A DNA stretch of 64,000 bases, taken from contig NW_006920874.1 of the NCBI RefSeq assembly GCF_000417875.1, forward strand, positions 912,817-976,816, written 5' to 3'. A program made the position numbers and the translations under genes. This DNA is from Pseudozyma flocculosa PF-1. Lineage: Eukaryota > Basidiomycota > Ustilaginomycetes > Ustilaginales > Ustilaginaceae. Numbering within the stretch: position 1 is the stretch's first letter; the number at the start of each line of letters is the position of its first letter. Of the stretch, positions 52,575 through 60,829 are shown in pieces. Under the pieces are notes generated by a model. That model saw nothing but the letters and a program-made list of their open reading frames with translations, did not search any database and was not told the DNA's origin.

Positions 52575-54317
52575 ATGGACCAGCCTAGACCGCACCCGGC
52601 GGCCAAGCAGCCTGCGCCCGCCCACCATACCCACCCAGGCACCCACTCGACCACCCCGGATGCCGCCATCAAGTCGTCGCCGCCCTCGGTCCACTCGTAC
52701 CGCGGCGATGCACCGACGGCCACGGCCGCCCCACCGCCCGGCACCGTCATCCAGGCCAAGCACTTTTCCACGCTCGCCCTCATCGGCCTCTGCTACTGCA
52801 TCCTCAACAGCTGGACCGCCGCCTCGGCCTCGCTCTCGGTCGCCCTCCCCTCGGGCGGCCCAGTGGCCATCCTCTGGGGACTCGTCGTCGCCACCTGCGG
52901 CACCATGGCCATCGCCCTATCCATGGCCGAGATCTGCTCCCACTACCCGACCACCGGCGGCCAGTACCACTGGGTCTACCTCCTCAGCCCGCCCGCCTAC
53001 CGCAACGGCCTGGCCTACACCGCCGGTTGGCTCAGCGTCGCCGGCTGGGTCGCCCTCACCGCCACGGCCTCGAGCCTCGCCGCGCAGCTCATCACTGGCC
53101 TCATCGCGCTTCTCCACCCCAACTACGAGAGCCAGCCGTGGCACGTCTTCCTCCTCTACGTCGCCTTTGCCCTCGGCGCCTGGCTCGTCAATGCGTTTGC
53201 CGTCCGCATCCTCGACGCCGTCAACCGCGTGGCCATGTTCTGGTCCCTCGTCGGCGCCCTCGTCATCGTCATCACCACGCTCGCCTGCGCCGTGCCCGAC
53301 GGCCGCGTCCAGTCGGCCCGGTTCGTCTTTGGCGGCTTCAACAACTCGACGGGCTGGAACGACGGCGTGGCCTGGATCCTCGGCCTGCTCCAGGCCGCCT
53401 TCAGCCTGATTGGCGCCGACGGCGCCACCCACCTCATCGACGAGATCTCGCACCCGGCGCGCAACGCCCCGCTCGCCATGGTGCTCGCCGTGGCCATCGG
53501 GTCGAGCTCGACGTTTGTCGTGCTGACGGTGCTCCTCTTTGTCATCCGCGACTTTGACGCCGTCGTATCGTCGCCCAACGGCGCCCTCGGCGAGATCCTC
53601 TACCAGGCCGTCGCCAACCGCGCCGGCGCCGTCTGTCTCCTCATCTTCCCCATCTGCTCGATGGCCTTCACCGCCACGGCGCTCCTCACCACGAGCTCGC
53701 GCATGGTGCAGGCGTTTGCGCGCGACCGCGGCCTGCCCTTCTGCTACGGCCCGCTCCACCTCGAGCGCGTCGACGCCCGCCTCGAGGTGCCGCTCCAGGC
53801 AATGACGCTCACGACGGCGTGGGTCGTCGTCTTCGGCTGCATCTACCTCGGCAGCGACTCGGCGCTCAACGCCATCCTGAGCAGCTCCGTCGTGCTCCTC
53901 CAGGCATCCTACTGCCTCCCCATCCTCCTCGTCCTCATCCGCGGCCGGAAGGCCACGCTGCTCGGTCCGTCCACGTCGGCGGGAGACGACAGCGCCGTCA
54001 ACGCAGGCCAGCGACGCACCCTCGGCCCCATTCTCGGTCCGGCGCTCAACGCCACCGCAGTGGCCTATATTGCGTTTACCGACGTCTTTTTCCTCTTTCC
54101 GCCCGAACTTCCCGTGACGGGCTCCAACATGAACTACACCGTCGTCGTCGTCGCCATCGTCGTCGTCCTCGCCGCGACCGCGTGGCTCGTCGAGGGGAAA
54201 AGCAGCTACGTCGGTCCTGTCGACGTCGAGGCCGTCCTGCGCCGGTGCCGTGGCGAGGCCCACGTCGGGGCGGGAAAAGGAGGCGTCGACGGTCTAGAAG
54301 CCACGGGCGGCCAGTAG
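52575..54317 (+). CDS. APC-superfamily amino-acid/GABA/choline-type permease
   Basis: A single exon of 580 residues from ATG 52575 (MDQPRPHPAAK). A ~60-residue Pro/His/Ala-rich cytosolic head precedes about 12 membrane helices. The first helix region reads FSTLALIGLCYCILNSWTA. SGGPVAILWGLVVATCGTMA and AEICSHYPTTGGQYHWVY are typical of the fungal GABA-permease/choline-transporter branch. The conserved loop EISHPARNAPLAM matches the E(E/I)xxPxRxxP signature, and SRMVQAFARDRGLPF fits the later cytosolic loop. The protein likely imports an amine or amino acid across the plasma membrane. The substrate (GABA, choline, polyamine or amino acid) cannot be told from sequence alone. Confidence 0.92.
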   Translation: MDQPRPHPAAKQPAPAHHTHPGTHSTTPDAAIKSSPPSVHSYRGDAPTATAAPPPGTVIQAKHFSTLALIGLCYCILNSWTAASASLSVALPSGGPVAILWGLVVATCGTMAIALSMAEICSHYPTTGGQYHWVYLLSPPAYRNGLAYTAGWLSVAGWVALTATASSLAAQLITGLIALLHPNYESQPWHVFLLYVAFALGAWLVNAFAVRILDAVNRVAMFWSLVGALVIVITTLACAVPDGRVQSARFVFGGFNNSTGWNDGVAWILGLLQAAFSLIGADGATHLIDEISHPARNAPLAMVLAVAIGSSSTFVVLTVLLFVIRDFDAVVSSPNGALGEILYQAVANRAGAVCLLIFPICSMAFTATALLTTSSRMVQAFARDRGLPFCYGPLHLERVDARLEVPLQAMTLTTAWVVVFGCIYLGSDSALNAILSSSVVLLQASYCLPILLVLIRGRKATLLGPSTSAGDDSAVNAGQRRTLGPILGPALNATAVAYIAFTDVFFLFPPELPVTGSNMNYTVVVVAIVVVLAATAWLVEGKSSYVGPVDVEAVLRRCRGEAHVGAGKGGVDGLEATGGQ

Positions 54318-54920
54318 AGATTGCGAGGGTTCCTCCTCCGATAGATAGACACTTTTTTGTTTTTGGCATTGCCAGTTGACGCATCGAACGAAGCGAATCG
54401 GACGGACGCACGATCCGACACGGGCCACGTCATCCACCCAGGCAGCCACCTTGGTCCTCTCACAGAGTCGTGCGGGGTACCGCCTGGCGCTGTCGAGTGC
54501 GAAGACGACGCACCCTAGCTTCGAGGTGGCCAAGCCGCAGCACGACCTGGACGAGTCCCTCTTGTTCCTGTCGTTGTTCTGGCGTAGCCTCGATGCCGAG
54601 GTACGCGTCGAGGGCGCGTGTAAACTGCCCCTGGGCCGTGCGGAGCGAGTGGGGCGGCAGCGCGGAAAACTGGTAGAGGGCATGCGGAGGTCGTCGTCGC
54701 GCCTGCGCCTCGACCTTGGCGCTTTGCTCCCCCGCCCCCGTCGTCGTCTTGTCGAGGCCGTATTTCTTTTTTTCATCCTCGTCCTCGCCCTCGTCGTCCT
54801 CGGTCTCGTTGTCCTTGTCCGTGTCCTTGTCGGTGGTGGTAGGTGGGAGCGATATAGGTCCAGGGACGGGTCGACGTCTTCTCAACCCGCCCTCGCCCTC
54901 TCCCTCTCCCTTCTTCCCCT
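54318..54920. other. Convergent intergenic region
   Basis: 603 bp between the permease stop and the BST1 stop. Purine/pyrimidine-biased tracts (GTCCTCGTCCTCG and CTCCTCC runs) occupy 54760-54960. Open frames here are low-complexity and not credible. Confidence 0.55.
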
Positions 54921-57900
54921 TCATTCCCCTTCCCTCCTCCTCCTCCCCCCCTCCTCCTCCTCCTCATACCGAGGCTGAACCCTCTCAACCCGCACCCCAC
55001 CACCATCGGCACGCGACACACGGACGCGCAGATCGCTCTTCAGCCTCGCATCGTACGCGTCGCGTCCCACCCGCCTCGGTCCCAACTCGACCTTGGACCG
55101 ACCCAGGTGCAGGAACCCGCCGACCAACGCCGACGACGCCTCCTGCCGCAGGCGCAGGTACGTGTCGAGCGTCGCGAGGTATTCCTCCAGTACCCCGTCC
55201 AGCGTCTCGCCCTCCTCGCCTTGCGCTGTCGAGGTCGAGGTCGAGGTCGAGGTCGAGGTCGAGGTTGAGGTGCATGGACCGCTTTTTGACGATGACAATG
55301 TCATCGCCGTCGCCGGCGCGGAGGCTGTCGCTTGGGCGTCGTCGTCGTCGACGTCGTCGTCGTTGCCAGCGTTATCGATGTCATCCTCGCGATCCCCGTC
55401 GTCGGCCGGAGTCGGCGCAGAGAGAGGAGGAAGCGAAAGGTGGTGGATCGGTATAGACGCCTCCGCCCCCTCTTGTCGCGGGTCAGCGAGCGCCGACGAG
55501 CGGGCGGGGAAGCGGCGCATGCTCACTGCCTCGACACCCTGCCCCGCCCCAGAGAGGGCAGCGTACCCGCCCCTGCCCGCTTCCGGGCCAGCCGAGCCCC
55601 CAAATCGCCTCGCCACCCAATGCGTACCGACCAAGACCCACGCCACGCCCAGCCCGGCCTCGTAGAGGAGGTAGCACCACCGTATCCCCACCGCCCATCC
55701 GAGCACGCCCATCAAGGCCCACGCCACCGTCGCCGCGGCGCGCTCGACAATGCCGCCGTCGCGTCGTGCCGGCTCGAGCGGGCGTCCACCGGCGCAGATC
55801 CAGACCAAGAGCAGGAACGGCAGCACGTCGAAAGGATTGTGGTCCGTCCACCGCGCCGAGGTGCGCGGCGAGACGAGCCCGACGGCGGCCAGGTTGCGCG
55901 CCCAGACGACCAGCACCGTCACCTTCTGCGGCAGTAGCAGAAGCAGAACCAGGAGCAGCGTCAGGTGCTGGTTGTACCGCGACATCAGCGCCGTCCTCGT
56001 CGTCGAGGAGGAGGAGGAGGAGGAGGAGGAGGAGGACGAGGGAATGGTGTAGCCCTCGAGCCCGTCGACGTCGTTGCCGTTGTCGTCGTCGACGCGCTGC
56101 TGGTCTTCTTCGCTCGACTTGCTTTGCCGTCCCGCTCGTCCCGCCGCCGTCGTAGAGGCTGAGTCATGCGGCGAAAGACGTGACGCTTGCTCGAGATCCA
56201 GTCGGGACCGCACCGTGTTGCCAGCATGGAGCAGGCAGAGGACGACAAAGACAAACTGGTGCGGCACCACCAGCAGCGTCGCCAACGCCAGCGTAGCCAG
56301 GCCTGCCAGCGAGGCCGGGCGGAATCGCGGTCGACCCTGGCCGCCCGCCGAGGGCAGCGGCTGGCCCCAGCTGATGCGATGCGACAGGCCCAGCTTCCTG
56401 GCCACGACGACGACCGCGCCGGTGCCGTGGTGCAGCACCAGCGCGAGCGAGAAGAGCACCTGGTACGACACCACCACCATCGACGCGAGCAGCAGCAGCG
56501 TCATGATACCGGCCCCCGGCTGCGGCATGCCGATCAGCGCGCCCACCGTCCAGCTCGTCGTGTTGTCGCGGCCCCAGCCGAGAGCGGCGTAGGCGAAGCG
56601 CTGCAGGAGGTCGCCTCCCACCAGCGCTGCGAGCGTACCGGGCACCAGCCTCGTGACCGTCCAGCGGTTGGTGAGGTAGTCGAGCACCGAGGGAAACATG
56701 GCCGCGTCGCCCAGCCCCTGCGTCCTGGCCGCCGTCGTCCAGTCGTGCCACATGCGCGCCACGACGCAGGCCAGCAGCGCCAGCGGCCAGGCCACCACGA
56801 AGAAGCGGTACCGCATCACCATCAGCCCGACCGAATTGCGCCAGTTGACGGCGATCCTGATGCCGTCAAACGCCGCCACGCACGGCTCCCCGCCGCTGCC
56901 CGCAGACTGGTGCAGCAGCGCCGGGTCGGTCCACAGCTGGACGTGGACCGCGTTTGACCGCGGAGGCGGCATGAAGGGCGCGGCCCCGTGGAGCGAGAGC
57001 GGCAAGCGGATCGTGTAGTCGTCGCCCTGCACCGTGTGGCGCGCATCTCGCAAGCTCTCGAGCAGCGCCGGCGGAATCAGGCTCGGGTACCACCTCGAGT
57101 CGCCCGTCACGGGGTCAGAGACGCGCAGCAGCGGCGCAAACGCCGGCGTCGAGGTGTGATGGGACCCAGTCGGTTGGCTGGCCAGCGTGGCAACGTTGCG
57201 TCCGACGGCCTTGAGAAAGCACTTGGACGGCACCAGCTCGATGTCGTAGGCGAGCAGCGCGGCGCTCATCCCTGGCACGCTCCATTCGGCCACCAACGGC
57301 GCCTCTTGGGTCGCGCCGGAACCAGGAGCGGCGACGCCGCCGAGGCTGATCGTGCCCGGTCCGACTCCGCCGAGACTCGTCACACGCCCGTCGAGCTCGC
57401 TGACCCACGCAGCGCGGGTGAACGAGTGCCGCGCGTGCTCCTTTTGCACGACGCCGTCGTCGGCCTTTCTCTCGAGGCGGATAAACTCGATCGACTTTTC
57501 CTGAAGCGTCCTGGAGTCGATGCGCAATCGCTGAAACGCCTGGCCGGGGACGTGGTACAGCCGGTGGGCGTCGGGAAAGGGGAGCGGGTAGCCGGATGCA
57601 GCGGCGCTGCCACCGCGCGCCGTAGCGATATCGCGACCCTGCGCGTCGGGCAGGCCGCTCGGGGGCATCAGCTGCCATCTCCACGGCAGCACGGGCTCGC
57701 AGACGGCCTTGCCGATCTTGGTCGGGTTGCCCGGATCCGCGCCGCGGCGGCACATGAGGACGATGAGCTCGATGGGCTGTTGCGTGGGCGAGCCTGTGCC
57801 GGCCGACGGGTTGGGCCCGACGCAGAGATTGGTGATGAGCTCAAAGGCGAGCGCCTCCTGGCTGCCGTCTTGGCGGACGCGCGAGGCTGGACGGTGGTAG

Positions 57901-59177
57901 ATGGTGTCACCGGGACTGTCCGTCTTGAGCACCGAGTCCATGCCCTCGCTCTCCATCTTGAGGACGGGCGAGTCGTTGCGATCGACGTGGACCTCTTGTT
58001 GGCCGCCATCGTGCAAGAAGCTGCCGCCGTCCTGCTGCTGCGCCACGCCGAGGACCCTGCGCCACAGCTCGCGTCGCTTGAGGGGCACATCCTGGTCGCT
58101 GCGCTCGTCTGTCAGCCGGCCAAACGTGGCCGCGTCGAGGAGGAAGCCCCTGGCGATCTTTTCGCGCACCTGGTCGCACCACATGATGGCCAGGTGGTCG
58201 ACCGAGGTCCAGAGCGAAGGCAGGGACGAGGTGAAGGTGGAGAGTCGCGTCGCTTCGGGCGACTGGTGCTGAAGAGCGGCGAGGGAGAGCGATGCCGGGT
58301 CCGAGGGAAGCTGCGAGTCGAGCAGTCCGCCAGCGATGGAGACGATAAGGGGCCGACGTGCGCTGCCGCCGGGGGATGACGGCGGCCGGTTGATTGCGCG
58401 GTACACGCCCTCGATGGCCTTGTCAAAGGGGGCGGGTGGGTAGGCGTGCGGGGTGCTGAGGGTGACGATGGTGTCGATGCTGTGGGGCGGGTGGTTGTCC
58501 AAGGTCGCCATGAGCCTGGCCGCGATGCCGCCCATGCTGTGTGCGAGGATCGGGATGGAGACGTTCTGCTCGCCCGCCGCGCGGTTGGGCGTGGGCGGGG
58601 AAGGGTAGCGGTCGCGGAGGTAGGCGACGACCTCGTTGAGGAATGTGGCCTGCTGGACGAGGGTGGCGCCGCTGAATGCGGAAAAGTCCTCGTTGAAGTC
58701 GACGGTCCACCAGTCGGTGTTTGCGTGGCGGAGGCCGAGGTTCTGCCACTCTGGCTGGCGCATGCCTCCGGTGGCCGGCTGGTACCACTGGTGCGCGGCG
58801 CTAGATGCGACGCTGCGGATCTGTCCGTAGGATCCTGCGTTTCCCGGGACGAAGAGGGCGGGTGAGCCCGTGGGGATGTCGTGCGGGTCGACGGTGCGTT
58901 CGCGGTAGAGGTAGAGGCGGTACTTGCGCCAGAGGCCCGAGGAGGAGAAGGGTTCGAGGGAGGCGGTGTGGTCGATGTAGGCGGGCCACATCCTCGACAT
59001 GCGGCACTGCTGGGATGTGGCGAGGCGCGAGGGGAGTGCGACGAATGCGGTGAGGGTGTAGAGGAGGACGGCGATGGACGAGACGAGGAGCGCGGCGACG
59101 GCGAGGAGGGGCCGCGGGGAGGGTGGTGTGCGTCGCTGCCGTGGGCCATGGCCGCCGTTGTCCGCGTGTGCGATCAT
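54921..59177 (-). CDS. BST1: GPI inositol-deacylase (Bst1/PGAP1)
   Basis: A single exon of 1418 residues, longer than yeast Bst1 (about 1030). The N-terminal signal anchor is LLAVAALLVSSIAVLLYTL. The PGAP1-type alpha/beta hydrolase domain follows, with FVPGNAGSYGQIRS (109-122) and the lipase motif AHSMGG with catalytic Ser214. A lumenal beta-rich region comes next (residues ~480-760). From ~800 several membrane helices appear (for example FFVVAWPLALLACVVARM). Low-complexity inserts include an 8-9 Ser run and a Ser-Thr repeat. The cytosolic tail is basic-acidic and ends in EEEEEGGRRRREGE. The ER enzyme removes the acyl chain from GPI inositol, needed for efficient export of GPI-anchored proteins and their quality control. 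Confidence 0.94.
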   Translation of the reverse strand: MIAHADNGGHGPRQRRTPPSPRPLLAVAALLVSSIAVLLYTLTAFVALPSRLATSQQCRMSRMWPAYIDHTASLEPFSSSGLWRKYRLYLYRERTVDPHDIPTGSPALFVPGNAGSYGQIRSVASSAAHQWYQPATGGMRQPEWQNLGLRHANTDWWTVDFNEDFSAFSGATLVQQATFLNEVVAYLRDRYPSPPTPNRAAGEQNVSIPILAHSMGGIAARLMATLDNHPPHSIDTIVTLSTPHAYPPAPFDKAIEGVYRAINRPPSSPGGSARRPLIVSIAGGLLDSQLPSDPASLSLAALQHQSPEATRLSTFTSSLPSLWTSVDHLAIMWCDQVREKIARGFLLDAATFGRLTDERSDQDVPLKRRELWRRVLGVAQQQDGGSFLHDGGQQEVHVDRNDSPVLKMESEGMDSVLKTDSPGDTIYHRPASRVRQDGSQEALAFELITNLCVGPNPSAGTGSPTQQPIELIVLMCRRGADPGNPTKIGKAVCEPVLPWRWQLMPPSGLPDAQGRDIATARGGSAAASGYPLPFPDAHRLYHVPGQAFQRLRIDSRTLQEKSIEFIRLERKADDGVVQKEHARHSFTRAAWVSELDGRVTSLGGVGPGTISLGGVAAPGSGATQEAPLVAEWSVPGMSAALLAYDIELVPSKCFLKAVGRNVATLASQPTGSHHTSTPAFAPLLRVSDPVTGDSRWYPSLIPPALLESLRDARHTVQGDDYTIRLPLSLHGAAPFMPPPRSNAVHVQLWTDPALLHQSAGSGGEPCVAAFDGIRIAVNWRNSVGLMVMRYRFFVVAWPLALLACVVARMWHDWTTAARTQGLGDAAMFPSVLDYLTNRWTVTRLVPGTLAALVGGDLLQRFAYAALGWGRDNTTSWTVGALIGMPQPGAGIMTLLLLASMVVVSYQVLFSLALVLHHGTGAVVVVARKLGLSHRISWGQPLPSAGGQGRPRFRPASLAGLATLALATLLVVPHQFVFVVLCLLHAGNTVRSRLDLEQASRLSPHDSASTTAAGRAGRQSKSSEEDQQRVDDDNGNDVDGLEGYTIPSSSSSSSSSSSSTTRTALMSRYNQHLTLLLVLLLLLPQKVTVLVVWARNLAAVGLVSPRTSARWTDHNPFDVLPFLLLVWICAGGRPLEPARRDGGIVERAAATVAWALMGVLGWAVGIRWCYLLYEAGLGVAWVLVGTHWVARRFGGSAGPEAGRGGYAALSGAGQGVEAVSMRRFPARSSALADPRQEGAEASIPIHHLSLPPLSAPTPADDGDREDDIDNAGNDDDVDDDDAQATASAPATAMTLSSSKSGPCTSTSTSTSTSTSTSTAQGEEGETLDGVLEEYLATLDTYLRLRQEASSALVGGFLHLGRSKVELGPRRVGRDAYDARLKSDLRVRVSRADGGGVRVERVQPRYEEEEEGGRRRREGE
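55229..55270. repeat. Hexamer tandem repeat (GAGGTC)n inside BST1
   Basis: About seven GAGGTC units on the plus strand. In the BST1 frame (minus strand) they encode alternating Ser-Thr in the C-terminal tail. Likely length-variable. Confidence 0.9.
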
Positions 59178-59649
59178 GGTGGCAGCGATGGGCCTGGCCT
59201 GTCACGGTCTGCCTGCCTGTTCTCAGCGGGGGAGACCAGTGGCGGTGTTGGTGGTGGTGGTGGTGGTGCGCCGCCAAGAGAGGGCCCCTACCGAGTGTTG
59301 GTCTGTGGGCTGTGCGTCGCCAAGAAGAAGCGGCCAGGCCAGTCCTCCCTCCACCTGGGCGCCAGCTCAACCGCTTACTCGGCCGGCTGATGCGCGCTCC
59401 TTCGATCCTCGCAGTTGCCCTCGGAAGTCGGCGGACCCTCACTTCGGTCTCAAAAAATTCCAAAAATGCCGGCAGCCAAAGTTGGGCGCAGCTCGGCGGG
59501 CCTTTGTTGGATCCTCTCGCATCCCATCCCGTGCCATCCTGACCTCCTCCCTTCTCCCTCTCCACCGCCTACCTGCCTGCCTGCCTGCCCGCCTGCCTAC
59601 ATCCTCCTCGGTCGTCCACCGTCACCCCCACCTTTCCCGCCGCCCCGAC
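59178..59649. promoter_or_regulatory. Divergent promoter BST1 / TMA23-like
   Basis: 472 bp between head-to-head start codons. It contains GGTGGT units (59240-59265), a short A-rich stretch at 59450-59466 and TGCC units at 59573-59600. No TATA box is obvious. Confidence 0.5.
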
Positions 59650-60573
59650 ATGCCGCTCAACACGACCAGCTACCTCTCTTCGCAAGGCTGGGCGGGCGTC
59701 GGCGTGCCCCTCGACGGGGCGAGCGGACGCGGTCTCAAGAAACCGCTCGCCATCCCGCAAAAACGCTCCCTCACCGGCATCGGAAAGGACCGCGACCGCG
59801 CAAACGAGTGGTGGGACAGCATCTTTACCGCGGGTGCCAAGTCGCTCTCCATCGGTGGCAGCCCCGCCGGTGGTACTCCGACCGGCAGTGGATCCTCTAC
59901 CCCCGTCATCACCACCACCAGCACTACCATGACGACAACGACGACGGCGGCGGCGGCGGCGAAAGGTGGAATGTCGCTGGCCTCGATGGCCAAGCGCGAA
60001 CACGCACGCAAGACGTTGATGAGCAGCTTTATCCGCGGCGAAGTCATCTCGAGCAAGGAACCCTCCCCCGAACCCCCGACCGCCGCCTCTTCCTCCTCCT
60101 CCCCTAACCCTTCTTCAACGACGCCACCTCCACCTTCTTCATCGACATCGACCGACAAGGCGGACAAGCGGGCGCGCAAGGCAGCCAAGGTGCAGGCCAA
60201 GCTGGAAAAGGCGGCCAGGAAGGCGGCCAAACAGGCCAAGAGGGAGGCGAGGGAGGTTCGGAGGGCGGAAAAGCAGAAGAAGAGGAGCGAAAAGGCGCTG
60301 CGACGACGACAAAAGAGCAAGGACGAGGGCGTGAGCGAGGGCGAGGGCGTCGACGGGACCGGCGTCGAGTCGAGCAGGAAACGAAAGAGGGTGACGGACG
60401 ATGCTGCCCTAGGCGACGCACAGGGGATAGCCCCAACGGCGGCGACGACGGCGGCGGGCAAGGAGGAAAAGAAAAAAGCAACGAAGAAGGGCAAAGTCGA
60501 CAAGGCGGATCGCAAGGAAAAGAGGCGCAAGGACGCCAAAGCCAAGCAGGGCCCTTCCTCTGGGCAAGCCTGA
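59650..60573 (+). CDS. Tma23-like nucleolar protein (ribosome biogenesis)
   Basis: A single exon of 307 residues from ATG 59650. The N-terminal ~65 residues carry the Tma23/G-patch-like signature: YLSSQGWAGVG, GRGLKKPL, KRSLTGIGKDRDRANEWWD and FTAGAKSL. The order is a G-patch-like turn, then K(R/K)xxxGxG, then WW. The middle is Ser/Thr/Pro-rich. The C-terminal half is a long Lys/Arg/Ala helix (KAAKVQAKLEKAARKAAKQA) and ends in KK-rich nuclear or nucleolar targeting sequence. Yeast Tma23 is a nucleolar protein associated with ribosome assembly. I am confident of the family from the N-terminal block, less of one-to-one orthology. Confidence 0.82.
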   Translation: MPLNTTSYLSSQGWAGVGVPLDGASGRGLKKPLAIPQKRSLTGIGKDRDRANEWWDSIFTAGAKSLSIGGSPAGGTPTGSGSSTPVITTTSTTMTTTTTAAAAAKGGMSLASMAKREHARKTLMSSFIRGEVISSKEPSPEPPTAASSSSSPNPSSTTPPPPSSSTSTDKADKRARKAAKVQAKLEKAARKAAKQAKREAREVRRAEKQKKRSEKALRRRQKSKDEGVSEGEGVDGTGVESSRKRKRVTDDAALGDAQGIAPTAATTAAGKEEKKKATKKGKVDKADRKEKRRKDAKAKQGPSSGQA

Positions 60574-60829
60574 TTTTCCCCCCGCCCCCGCCCCCGCCCC
60601 GCGCCGACTGCACGCAATCGATACCCCCGCGCCTCCTCACGCTTGCACACCATCTTACCAAACCTCCGGCATCGCCGATCCGTCAGTCAGTCAGGTAGGT
60701 GCAGGGAGGTGCTGCTCGCATTCAAAGCACGAGGCAGAGAATAGATGGGTGACGAGAAAAACTCGATCGAGAGGGAACCCCGCTCTGTCGTCGTCACCGC
60801 CTGTCGCGAGCTCAATCGTGCTCGCTACG
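60574..60829. other. Convergent intergenic region
   Basis: A short spacer between two convergent stops. It begins with a C-rich (CCCCCG) run at 60575-60600. Nothing else seen. Confidence 0.6.
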
